Assembly: GCA_903905455.1 (NCBI GenBank)
Contig: CAIVGN010000132.1
Span: forward strand, 1-60,760
Reading direction: 5' to 3'
Source: an uncultured Archangium sp.
GTDB lineage: Bacteria; Myxococcota; Myxococcia; Myxococcales; Myxococcaceae
Length of the DNA stretch: 60,760 bases
The notes beneath the pieces were generated by a model. It searched no databases and had not been told where the DNA came from. It was given only the letters and a program-made list of their open reading frames with translations. The position numbers and the translations under genes are program-made. This document shows positions 24,808-32,424 of the stretch, piece after piece. Position 1 is the first letter of the stretch. Each line of letters begins with the position of its first letter.

Positions 24808-25040
24808 TTGACCCCCTGCGGCAGGATCTACTCACGAGCTTTGACCCCTCTGCACCCGCGTGACGCGGCTCGTCCACCCGCTCCAGCCATCCCGGCTGGA
24901 ACGGGAGGCTGGCGTGGCGTTTCGCGAGGTGTCGATGTTGGAAGTGAAAGAGGTGCTTCGGCGCTGGCTGGCCGGAGAGGCGAAGAAGGCGATCGCGCGC
25001 GCCGTGGGCGTGAGCAGGAACACGGTCCACTCGACGCATG
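24808..25040 (+). mobile_element. IS21-family insertion sequence remnant (left end and IstA N-terminus)
   Basis: ATG 24935 opens MLEVKEVLRRWLAGEAKKA followed by IARAVGVSRNTV, the N-terminal helix-turn-helix of IS21 IstA transposases. The match stops at about 25030, where the frame runs into unrelated sequence. Two copies of (A/T)TTGACCCC, at 24808-24816 and 24840-24848, lie upstream and could be subterminal repeats of the element's left end. The catalytic DDE region and istB are missing, so the element is dead. Confidence 0.6.
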
Positions 25041-25065
25041 GGCTGCCAGCACCCTTCGACGCCCT

Positions 25066-25941
25066 TCAACCGCGCGCCGCGAGCGCGGCCCACAGCGGAG
25101 CCCCGGCGAGCCCGATCGTCACCGAGCGGGCCTCGAGCTCGGCCGGCACCTCGGGGTGTTGCCGGTTGACGCGCACCAGGGTGGCGCCCGGGTGGTGGAG
25201 CGTGAGCGCCTCGGCCGGCCAGCGGATGACGCTGGGCGTGTTGAAGCCGGTCCCCACGTCGAGGATGACGAGCTTCCCTTCCTGGGCCTGGCTGAACCAC
25301 GCCTCGAAGCGCCCTTTCTGCACGCGGTAGGGCTCGTCGATGAACCAGTCGCCGCCGCGCACGTTGAGCATCACCTTGCCGCCGCAGTTCGGGCAGCGCG
25401 GCACCAGTGCCGGGTCGGTGAGCTCCTCGGTGGCCAGGTCGACCTTCGGCAGCGCGGCCTCCACCCACGGCCCCGCGCTCCACGTCGAGGCGTCACTGCA
25501 CGGCGCGAGGCACTGCAGCCGTGCGTAGCTCCCCTGCCGCGTCCAGATCCGCCGTGCATCGAAGCCGCTGCGCTCGAAGAGGTCGTCGGCGTTGCTGGTG
25601 AGCACGAAGCGGTGCTTGCCCTGGGTGATGGCCCGCAGGTGCTCGTAGGGTTCGCCGTGGGGAGGGGGCGTGAAGCGCAGCTCCTCGAGGTGGCGGGCGA
25701 GGTGCCCCCACTGCACCGCGTCGCTCGGCCACGCGTAGCCGAAGAGCTGGTACCGGCAGCGGGGCCCGCGCGAGGCCAGCACCGGGTAGCGCCGGACGAA
25801 CTGAGCCTCGCTGGTGTAGTCGAAGCCCGCGTCGGCGCTCATGCCCGCGCCGGCGGCGATCAAGACGTGGTCGGCTCCGGCGAGCAGCGCGGCGACGCGC
25901 TCGACGAGCTGGGGGGTGAGCGCACGGGCGAGGTCACGCAC
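25066..25941 (-). CDS. class M sirtuin (SirTM)-like protein ADP-ribosyltransferase
   Basis: A 291-residue SIR2-fold protein. The NAD loop AAGAGMSADAGF is at 29-40. The canonical TQN-D region reads TSNADDLF (Asn117). The catalytic His position of deacetylase sirtuins is Gln136 in RQGSY, as in SirTM enzymes that ADP-ribosylate proteins. A zinc site is formed by Cys144, Cys148, Cys183 and Cys186. GTGFNTPSVIRWP (230-242) is also SirTM-like. GTG 25941 overlaps the macrodomain stop by 8 bases, so the two are coupled. The GcvH-L and LplA2 genes usually linked to SirTM are not nearby. The class assignment comes from motifs only. Confidence 0.82.
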   Translation of the reverse strand: MRDLARALTPQLVERVAALLAGADHVLIAAGAGMSADAGFDYTSEAQFVRRYPVLASRGPRCRYQLFGYAWPSDAVQWGHLARHLEELRFTPPPHGEPYEHLRAITQGKHRFVLTSNADDLFERSGFDARRIWTRQGSYARLQCLAPCSDASTWSAGPWVEAALPKVDLATEELTDPALVPRCPNCGGKVMLNVRGGDWFIDEPYRVQKGRFEAWFSQAQEGKLVILDVGTGFNTPSVIRWPAEALTLHHPGATLVRVNRQHPEVPAELEARSVTIGLAGAPLWAALAARG

Positions 25942-26737
25942 GGAGTGCCTCCAGAAAGGCGCTCGCGGTCGCGGCCTGGTCTGCGGCGGAGAAGGTGACG
26001 AGCACGACGTGCTCGAGGCGGGGGTCCTTCGCGAGGCCCTCCCGGACGGCGGCGATGGCCACCGGCGCGGCCGCGGCCACCGGGTAGCCGAACACGCCGG
26101 TGGAAATGCCACAGAAGGCCACGCTGGTCGCGCCCGCATCGCCCGCGGCCGCGAGGCACGCCGCATAGCAGCGCGACAAGGCCCGCGCGTCCTCGTCGCT
26201 CGGCCGGCGCCCCGCGACGATGGGCCCCACGGTGTGGATCACGAAGCGCGCCGGGAGGAAGGCCCCGCCGGTGGTGGTCGCGGTCGAGGTGGGCTCCGGG
26301 CGCCCGCGCCGCGCCATGATCTCCCCGCACTCTTCCCGCAGCCGCGGGCCGGCGGCCGTGTGGATGGCGTTGTCGACGCAGGGGTGGTCCGGGCGGTAGC
26401 AGCCGGTGAGCCCCGAGTTCGCGGCATTGACGATGGCGTCCACGGCCAGCGTGGTGAGGTCGCCCCGCCAGTGGCTCACCCGCGCGCCCCAGCCCGTCGC
26501 CGCGAGCCGGGGGAGCTCGGACGCGCGCGTGGGGGCGCGCTGCTGCGCCTCGGCCGCCCACACCGCGTCGAGCAGGGGCCAGGCCTCCGCGGGGAGCGTC
26601 GCGGGTGGCGCGACCGTCAGCCGCGCGCGCAGGCGCTGCCGGGAGCGCTGCGGCCCGGCGGCAGGCTCGTCCCCGAGGAGGTGGAGCAGCTCCTCCACCG
26701 CGTCGGCAGCCGGGAGTGTCGCGGTCGGGGCGGGCAT
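25934..26737 (-). CDS. zinc-type macrodomain ADP-ribosyl hydrolase
   Basis: A 267-residue macrodomain protein with the 85-residue helical N-terminal extension typical of SirTM-linked macrodomains. The ADP-ribose loop IVNAANSGL (102-110) runs into GCYRPDHPCVDNAIH (112-126), whose Cys/His cluster is the signature of zinc-dependent macrodomains. HTVGPIV and FCGISTGVFGYP (208-219) complete the ligand site. It is expected to remove the ADP-ribose placed by its sirtuin partner. ATG 26737 follows a TATTCT hexamer by nine bases. It is first in the two-gene unit. Confidence 0.88.
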   Translation of the reverse strand: MPAPTATLPAADAVEELLHLLGDEPAAGPQRSRQRLRARLTVAPPATLPAEAWPLLDAVWAAEAQQRAPTRASELPRLAATGWGARVSHWRGDLTTLAVDAIVNAANSGLTGCYRPDHPCVDNAIHTAAGPRLREECGEIMARRGRPEPTSTATTTGGAFLPARFVIHTVGPIVAGRRPSDEDARALSRCYAACLAAAGDAGATSVAFCGISTGVFGYPVAAAAPVAIAAVREGLAKDPRLEHVVLVTFSAADQAATASAFLEALRA

Positions 26738-26746
26738 TGGCGCGCG

Positions 26747-26776
26747 AGAATAGGGCGGGGGCTTACTCCCTGTCAC
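26747..26776 (-). promoter_or_regulatory. promoter of the macrodomain-sirtuin pair
   Basis: Minus-strand -35 GTGACA (26776-26771), 18-base spacer, -10 TATTCT (26752-26747), then 9 bases to the ATG. It lies in the short gap after the CheX-like gene, so the pair can be transcribed on its own. Confidence 0.55.
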
Positions 26777-26789
26777 CGCTGGCGCAGGG

Positions 26790-27383
26790 TCAGAGGAAGT
26801 CGACCTCGCCACCATCCGAGACGCACACCTTGGAGATGTCCGCGTCCTTCAGGGTGCTGAAGACTTCCCAGTCCGTCACTTCGACCGTGAAGGCGCACAG
26901 GAACTGGTGCTCGCCAAACACGAGCAGCCACTTGTCGCTGTAGCGGCCGAGGTTCCGCAGTTCCTCGGGCCCGAGATCGAAGGACGGCGTCGACTTCGGG
27001 GTGGTCAGCGACATGCCGGTAAACGAGCTGTGGGCCAGCGAGAGCGAGTTCTGGCAGAGCCCAACGGTGAGGTTGCAGAACTCGCCCATGTTGTCGTGCG
27101 CGAGCGCCGGCTTCACTTCCTCCGGAGCCTGGCCCAGCCCCGCGGCGACCAGGGCGCGCGCGACGCGGGAGGTGAACCGCGCAGAGAAGGAGAGCTTGAA
27201 GGCCCGCGAGCTGAGCATGATCGCCGTCACCCAGTGATCGAAGCTCAGGTCATGGTCGGAGGTCAGTTCGCGCTCCTCGAAGGGAATCGACTGCAGGGAC
27301 GCCTGGAGCGCCCTGCGCGCTGCGTCTCGAGCCATCGCCCGGATCGTCGCAACTGCTGCTTCGTGCGTGTCTTGGTGCTTCAT
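26790..27383 (-). CDS. hypothetical protein with CheX/CheC-like signature
   Basis: A 197-residue protein of uncertain family. DNMGEFCNLTVGLCQNSL (97-114) carries the E-x-x-N pair (Glu101, Asn104) found in CheC/CheX chemotaxis phosphatases, and the alternation of helices and strands around it fits that fold. There is no signal peptide or membrane helix. An AAGGGA ribosome site precedes ATG 27383. It has four Cys in the C-terminal half and ordinary base composition. No chemotaxis genes are adjacent. If the resemblance is chance, it is simply a hypothetical protein. Confidence 0.6.
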   Translation of the reverse strand: MKHQDTHEAAVATIRAMARDAARRALQASLQSIPFEERELTSDHDLSFDHWVTAIMLSSRAFKLSFSARFTSRVARALVAAGLGQAPEEVKPALAHDNMGEFCNLTVGLCQNSLSLAHSSFTGMSLTTPKSTPSFDLGPEELRNLGRYSDKWLLVFGEHQFLCAFTVEVTDWEVFSTLKDADISKVCVSDGGEVDFL

Positions 27384-27451
27384 GGGTTCCCTTGATGCGC
27401 GGGGGGCATGAGAGACCGAAGCCTACGTTTGGATCGCACGAAGGACAACAT

Positions 27452-27479
27452 TGCGACAGGCAGCGCCCACCCTGTCGCA
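27452..27479. repeat. perfect inverted repeat with palindrome copy 2
   Basis: TGCGACAGG (27452-27460) and CCTGTCGCA (27471-27479) form a 9-bp perfect stem around 10 bases. The right arm lies within CCCTGTCGCAGGG (27470-27482), the reverse complement of the palindrome at 24432. It sits 37 bases beyond the stop of the GH25 gene but lacks a U run, so a terminator role is doubtful. Confidence 0.55.
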
Positions 27480-27518
27480 GGGCGTTACTACCCCCGAAGC
27501 CCGCTCCGCCGGGGGGGA

Positions 27519-29261
27519 TCAGCGCCCGGCCCTGCGGCGCGAGAGGCCGAGGAAGACGAGGCCAAGCAGCCCGACGGCCCCCGGGGCCGCGCTGCAGCCA
27601 CCCTGTACCGGGGGTGACGCCGCGAGGTCCGGGGTCGGCGTCGGGCTGCCGCCCATGCCCAGGCCCTCGTCTCCGGCCACCGGGGGGCCCCCCGCGTCGG
27701 GCTCGACCCGGGGCATCGCGGTCAGGCCGCCATCATCGGGAGCGCGCTGCGGCTGCCCCGCGTCGACCACGACCGGTCCGCCCGGCGTGGTGCACGCGCC
27801 CCGGTCGCAGCCCGCGTCGAGGGCCTGGCAATCGAGGGCCTGCCGCGCGGTGCAGCCCGTGCCCTCAGCCGAACCTCCGGCGCACTTCTCGTCGACACAG
27901 CCGGCGCCCATGGCCGCGCACTGGGCGGTCTGCTGTCCGGTGCAGCCGGAGCCGGGGCAGTAGCCGCCAGCGCAGGTGCCGTCGACCGAGTGACAGCCGT
28001 AGGCGCCGCAGTCGAGGGCGTTGCGGGCGGTGCTGCCGCTGCCGGCGCAGTGGTCGCCGCCCGAGCAGGCGTGGTCCACGCAGCCGCAGCCCTGGGAGGT
28101 GCAGTCCGTCGTCTCCTTGCCGGTGCAGCCAGAGCCCGGGCCGGCGCCTCCGGCGCACTGGTGATCGACGCAGTGGACCCCGAAGGCCGCGCAGTCGTGC
28201 GTCTCGCGCCAGGTGCAGCCCGAGCCCGCGCAGGCCGCGCCGCCGTTGCACTGGTGGTCCGCGCAGCCGCAGCCCACCTGGCCGCAGTCGAGGGTCTCCT
28301 TCGCGGTGCAGCCGGAGCCGGGGGCCGTACCCCCGTTGCAGGCGCCGTCGACGCAGCCCGCGCCGTACGCGCCGCAGTTGGCGGCGTGCTGCGCGGTGCA
28401 GCCGGTACCGGGACAGAAGACGCCGTTGCAGGCATGGTCCACGCAGCCGCAGCCGAAGTTGCCGCAGCCCGCCACCTCGTGGCCCAGGCAGTTGTCTTCG
28501 GTCAGGCCGTTGGCCAGCACCTGGAGCGCAGCGAGGTCGCCGTTGAAGAGGTTCTTGTCGACGTTGCCGCCGATGCCGGGGATGGCCCCCACCGAGGAGT
28601 ACTGCCAGAAGTTCCAGGCGTTCCACCCCATCGGGGTATTGGGGCAGCTCGAGGGCACGCCCCCGGTGTTGGCCCCGTAGGCGGCGATCCACAGGGCATG
28701 GCTGCCGTAGTTGGCCGACTGCACGCTGGGGTCCCACGCGTACTTGCCGGTGTAGATGAGCGGCTTCTTGCCGGTGCCGGCCTCGACCCGCGAAAGCCAG
28801 GTGTTCATCTGCGACTGGATGAAGGCGGCGCTCTGGCCCTGCATGCTGGCGCCCTCGATGTCGAACATCACCGGCAGGTCGCCCGCGCCCAGCCGGCCCA
28901 CCGCGGCGATGACGATGTCGGCCATGCGGTTCTGATCATTCGAGGCGCGCCAGAATTGATATGCGCCGCGGATCATCCCTGCGTTCTTGATGCCCGCCCA
29001 GTTGGTCTGGAAGGTGGAGTCTCCGCCGTAGCCGTCGCCGATGCGGGTCACCGCGAAGTCCCAGCCGGCGGCGTGCACCGCGTTCCAGTCGACGTGGCCC
29101 TGGTAGACCGAAACGTCCACGCCGCGCACGGTGGGGCCGGCCGCGCAGGACACCACGGCCTGCTCGATCCACGCGAGGTCCGCGGGGCTGCCCGGCTCGG
29201 GAGCGGGCCCGGAGCACCCTGCGAGCCACAACGCCGCGACCAGCCCGATGGAGTTTCGCAT
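27519..29261 (-). CDS. GH25 lysozyme-like lipoprotein with Cys-rich repeats and MYXO-CTERM tail
   Basis: A 580-residue surface protein. A lipobox signal (ALWLAGC, Cys16) is followed by a GH25 muramidase domain (about 45-245) with catalytic acids in RGVDVSVYQG and VMFDIEGAS. Residues about 255-500 hold some eight tandem repeats of 30 residues, each with a C-x-D/V-x2-C core, a G-S-G-C-T step and a closing D-C, for example GCGCVDHACNG then GTGCTAQ. A Pro/Asp linker leads to a MYXO-CTERM-type end: GGCSAAPGA, hydrophobic helix, SRRRAGR. Having both a lipobox and a C-terminal sorting tail is unusual. It may act in cell-wall or prey lysis. Confidence 0.87.
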   Translation of the reverse strand: MRNSIGLVAALWLAGCSGPAPEPGSPADLAWIEQAVVSCAAGPTVRGVDVSVYQGHVDWNAVHAAGWDFAVTRIGDGYGGDSTFQTNWAGIKNAGMIRGAYQFWRASNDQNRMADIVIAAVGRLGAGDLPVMFDIEGASMQGQSAAFIQSQMNTWLSRVEAGTGKKPLIYTGKYAWDPSVQSANYGSHALWIAAYGANTGGVPSSCPNTPMGWNAWNFWQYSSVGAIPGIGGNVDKNLFNGDLAALQVLANGLTEDNCLGHEVAGCGNFGCGCVDHACNGVFCPGTGCTAQHAANCGAYGAGCVDGACNGGTAPGSGCTAKETLDCGQVGCGCADHQCNGGAACAGSGCTWRETHDCAAFGVHCVDHQCAGGAGPGSGCTGKETTDCTSQGCGCVDHACSGGDHCAGSGSTARNALDCGAYGCHSVDGTCAGGYCPGSGCTGQQTAQCAAMGAGCVDEKCAGGSAEGTGCTARQALDCQALDAGCDRGACTTPGGPVVVDAGQPQRAPDDGGLTAMPRVEPDAGGPPVAGDEGLGMGGSPTPTPDLAASPPVQGGCSAAPGAVGLLGLVFLGLSRRRAGR

Positions 29262-29335
29262 GAGGGGTGGTCGGCCGGAGCAGGGGCGAGGTCACCGCCT
29301 GGGACGTAAAGGCCCTTGCTGATCCACCCCGCATT

Positions 29336-29512
29336 TTAGCGATGATTTACCGGCTGCCCAGGCGCGGCCGGCGCTGCGTCGAGCGCCTCTTCGAACCTCG
29401 ACACGAGCACCTTCCTCGAGCAGGGCGACTCTGCGGCGGCGGGTGCGGCGAACGAGGGCGCGTGGAAATCACACACCTCCCCGCGCTGCTCGAGCCGCGG
29501 CAGCTTCCAGGC
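29336..29512 (-). other. orphan protein-like frame without a clear start
   Basis: In the 279-base gap between two minus-strand genes, one minus frame reads QRAVAWKLPRLEQRG, then EVCDFHAPSFAAP, then RKVLVSRFEEALDAA, and stops at TAA 29336-29338. The residue mix is protein-like, but the only start is GTG 29476 with no usable ribosome site. It may be a decayed C-terminus or a small gene. Confidence 0.25.
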
Positions 29513-29540
29513 GACCGCGCGCTGCCCGTGACGTAGCTCC

Positions 29541-30581
29541 TCAGGGCGAGACGATGAGCTTCTGCCCCTCGAGGATGATCTCCTCGGTGCCCTGGTGCAC
29601 GGCCACCCAGCTGGGGGTGTTCTCAGTGCGGGCCCAGGTGCCGCTGCCGCGATCGAGGCCCAGCTCGAGCCAACCCTTCGGCTGCCCCTTGAGCGAGTAT
29701 TCGATGCGCATCTGCACCTGCGGCGCGCCGACCTTCGGCTCTTCGCCCGCGCTGAGCACCTCGGTGACGATGAGCCGGTTCCAGATCTTGTCGTGCCAGT
29801 TCTTCGCCAGCTCGTCGGCCTTCTCGGGCGTGGCGGCGCGGGCCACCTTCGCGGTCTGGGCGATCTCGGCTGCGCTCTGCACGAAGGCCGCTTCCTTGTC
29901 TTGCGACTTCACGACGAAGGCATCGAACTCGGTGGGCTTGAAGAGGTGCAGCCGGCGGTCGACCAGCAGCTGCGAGCTGGGGTCGAGGTCGTTGAAGATG
30001 CTCGACGAGATGAGGAACACCTCGCCCGACTTCTCGTCCTGGGCGTAGCTGCCGATGAGGCCGCTGATGGGGCGCGAGATGACGAAGCGCCGGGTGACGC
30101 CCGCGACCTGGAGCTCCAGCCTGCGCTCGGTGTCCACCAGGCCCAGCTCCTTCAACTTGTCGGCGCCCAGCTTGCCCAGGGCGCGCGTGCCCTCGAAGGG
30201 CGTGAGCTTGACCCACAGGGTGTCGGCGCGATCGTTGGCGAAGACGGTGCGATCGGGCGCGGGCTCCGCGGGGCGCACGGAGGCGACCACCGTGCCCGCA
30301 TCCACGCCGCCATCCAGCTCGACCAGCGACACGCCGGCGTCGAACACCGGCCGCTTCCCGGGGAGGAAGGCGAGGGTGACGAGGAACCGGTCCTTCTTCT
30401 CGAGGTCGACGAAGCGGGCGCCGTCTTCGTAGCGCACGCGCTCCAGCGAGTTCTTCTGCGCGTCGACGATGACCACCGACTCGGCGTGGGTCGATTCCTT
30501 CGGGCGCTGCCAGGTGACGTAGGCGGCGATGAGACCCGCGACGGCGAGGCCTCCCTGCAGGGCTGCGCTGCGCGCTTTCAC
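29541..30581 (-). CDS. DUF4340-type protein, last gene of the Gld-like ABC operon
   Basis: A 346-residue protein with an N-terminal membrane anchor (LQGGLAVAGLIAAYVTW) and a large extracytoplasmic beta-rich domain. Position and style match DUF4340 proteins found next to GldG-like components (EGTRALGKLGADKLKELGL, RRFVISRPISGLIGSYAQD). GTG 30581 overlaps the gldG-like stop in GTGA, so translation is coupled. The role is unknown; context suggests an accessory of the ABC system. Confidence 0.8.
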   Translation of the reverse strand: MKARSAALQGGLAVAGLIAAYVTWQRPKESTHAESVVIVDAQKNSLERVRYEDGARFVDLEKKDRFLVTLAFLPGKRPVFDAGVSLVELDGGVDAGTVVASVRPAEPAPDRTVFANDRADTLWVKLTPFEGTRALGKLGADKLKELGLVDTERRLELQVAGVTRRFVISRPISGLIGSYAQDEKSGEVFLISSSIFNDLDPSSQLLVDRRLHLFKPTEFDAFVVKSQDKEAAFVQSAAEIAQTAKVARAATPEKADELAKNWHDKIWNRLIVTEVLSAGEEPKVGAPQVQMRIEYSLKGQPKGWLELGLDRGSGTWARTENTPSWVAVHQGTEEIILEGQKLIVSP

Positions 30582-32422
30582 GACTTGGTCTCCTTGGTGA
30601 CGGGCTTCTTCACGCGGCGGCGGGCGAGCCACCCGATGCCCACCACGGCGAACGGCGCGAGGAAGGTGGTGCCGTAGAACCACGCCGAGTCCTGCTGGCG
30701 GCTGCGGGTCAGGGGCACGTCGATCTCGGTGTTGGTGATGCCGGCGAGCTGCTCGTCACCCAGCAGCCACTTGAAGCCATCGATGACCAGGTACTGGTTG
30801 CCCGGAAGCTGCCCCAGGACGAGATCGGCGATGGCGTCGGAGTCACCCATCACCAGCGCGCGCATCGCCTCTTCGTTCTTGTTCGACGGAGCGCGGCGCT
30901 CGACGGCGGTGACCACGCCCCAGGCCTTCTTGGCCTCGCCTTCCTTCGCGTCGTACTCGAAGTTGGAGACCACCTCGTTCCAAGCGTCGGGCAGCGAGCG
31001 CACGGCGAAGTCGAGGGTCAGGCCCGCGGGGTGCTGCGGCAGTTCCTCGAGCGCGCCGGCGCCCAGCAGCAGCAGGGGCGAGCTGTTGCGGCCCAGGAAG
31101 CTCACCACCGGGTGCGAGCTGAAGGCGCGGGTGCCGATGTTGATGCGATCGGCCGGGCCCGGGGGCGGGCGCACGTTGGCGTTGCCGCGCTCCTGGGCGA
31201 GCACCTGGGGCTTGAACGACAGGCCCAGCGGCTTCATCAGCTCGTCGAAGCCGAGGCCGTTCTCGGGGTCGAGGGCGATGAAGAGCCGGCCCCCGCGCTG
31301 CTCGTAGGCCTCGATCGACTTCGCCTCGGGCTCGGTGAAGGCGCGCGTGGGGCTGATGATGAACAGCGCGGCGGCGTCTTTCGGGATCTCGTTGCCCAGG
31401 CCCTCGGCGGTGGTCAGCGTGCGCACCTCGAAGTTCTGGTCCTGCAACGTCTTGTAGAGGATCTCGATGGTGGCCCGCTGGTCCATGCCGTTGGTCGGGT
31501 CCTGGCTGCGCTCGCCGTGACCGCCGGTGAGGTAGACGGTGCGCCGCGACCTGGCGACCTGGAGGATGCGCTTCTGCACCTCGGCGTCGAGCCCGCGCAG
31601 CTGGGTCTTGGCCTTCTCGACCTCGACGCCGATGAAGATGCTCTCCTTGCGCGCGCCCTTCTTGATGAGCACCGTGCCGTTGCCGCTGACGCCGAGCTCC
31701 TTGGCCCTGGTGGGCTCGAGCGCGTGGTCGAGCTGGGTGACCTTGAGCTGCGGGGAGGCCGCCTCGAGGTCCTTGAAGTAACCGATGACCGCCTCGGCCG
31801 CGTCGCTGGCCGGGGGGAAGAAGAGGTACACCTCGAGCGGCTCGTCGAGCGAGGCCACCAGCCTGGTGGTGGCGTCACCGGCGCGGGCCACGCGGAAGTA
31901 CGAGAAGTCGGCCTTCACGTCGCGCTCGGTGGCCACGTACTGCATGGTGAAGGCGAAGATCAGCGCGCCCGCGAGCCCGAGGCCCGAGAGCAGCGCCTCC
32001 TGGATACGCCCGTCTTCGAGCGTGGGCGCCTTGGCCATGGACGCGAAGGCCAGCTCCATGAGCAGCGTGGGCAGCAGCGAGACCGTCATCAGCGCCGGCC
32101 ACAGCACGCCCAGGGCGCCGGCGAACTTCGGCGAGCCCGACGCGAGCGCTGCGCCGGTGAGCTTGGTGAAGAGGTCCGACTGCAGGAAGTAGAAGAGGAA
32201 GGCGAGCGCCGCCGTGCCGTGCAGCAGGGCGAAGATGCGGTGGGTGCGCGCCAGGGCCACGTTCTTCGCGCTGCTCGCGCGGAACAAGCGGAGCACCAAC
32301 GCCCCGAGCACCAGCACCGCGCCCACGGCGGTCAGGGTGTAGCGCGCGACGGGGTTCTCGACGATGCGCTCGCCGACCCACGCCAGCAGGAGCCCGACGG
32401 TGAGGATGATGGACAGCTGCAT
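30578..32422 (-). CDS. GldG-like ABC-associated extracytoplasmic protein
   Basis: A 614-residue protein with four or five N-terminal helices (residues 1-175), a large periplasmic domain and one C-terminal helix (SAWFYGTTFLAPFAVVGIGW) followed by basic residues. The periplasmic domain has the ABC_transp_aux/GldG signature: VYLTGGHGERS, LKTLTTAEG-like LTTAEGLGNEIPKDA, and FIALDPENG. It works with the ATPase and permease encoded just upstream. GGAGGTGGAG precedes ATG 32422. In Bacteroidetes the GldA/F/G set is needed for gliding; a similar role here is not established. Confidence 0.85.
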   Translation of the reverse strand: MQLSIILTVGLLLAWVGERIVENPVARYTLTAVGAVLVLGALVLRLFRASSAKNVALARTHRIFALLHGTAALAFLFYFLQSDLFTKLTGAALASGSPKFAGALGVLWPALMTVSLLPTLLMELAFASMAKAPTLEDGRIQEALLSGLGLAGALIFAFTMQYVATERDVKADFSYFRVARAGDATTRLVASLDEPLEVYLFFPPASDAAEAVIGYFKDLEAASPQLKVTQLDHALEPTRAKELGVSGNGTVLIKKGARKESIFIGVEVEKAKTQLRGLDAEVQKRILQVARSRRTVYLTGGHGERSQDPTNGMDQRATIEILYKTLQDQNFEVRTLTTAEGLGNEIPKDAAALFIISPTRAFTEPEAKSIEAYEQRGGRLFIALDPENGLGFDELMKPLGLSFKPQVLAQERGNANVRPPPGPADRINIGTRAFSSHPVVSFLGRNSSPLLLLGAGALEELPQHPAGLTLDFAVRSLPDAWNEVVSNFEYDAKEGEAKKAWGVVTAVERRAPSNKNEEAMRALVMGDSDAIADLVLGQLPGNQYLVIDGFKWLLGDEQLAGITNTEIDVPLTRSRQQDSAWFYGTTFLAPFAVVGIGWLARRRVKKPVTKETKS

Positions 32423-32424
32423 GG

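Larger units (their letters stand above)
24400..25065. other. 666-base non-coding stretch with decayed sequence
   Basis: No complete gene is seen. A short stem TTCCCTC/GAGGGAA (24403-24409/24416-24422) follows the previous stop but has no U run. The palindrome CCCTGCGACAGGG lies at 24432-24444. Minus-strand frames between about 24440 and 24690 carry only fragments of plausible protein (for example EVRALREAFLQGMR) broken by frameshifts. An IS21-like remnant fills the right part. Confidence 0.6.

Noticed and set aside
28000-28450. Regular repeats considered as a CRISPR array
   Set aside because: They are in-frame coding repeats of 30 residues in the GH25 protein, with diverged units and no spacers.
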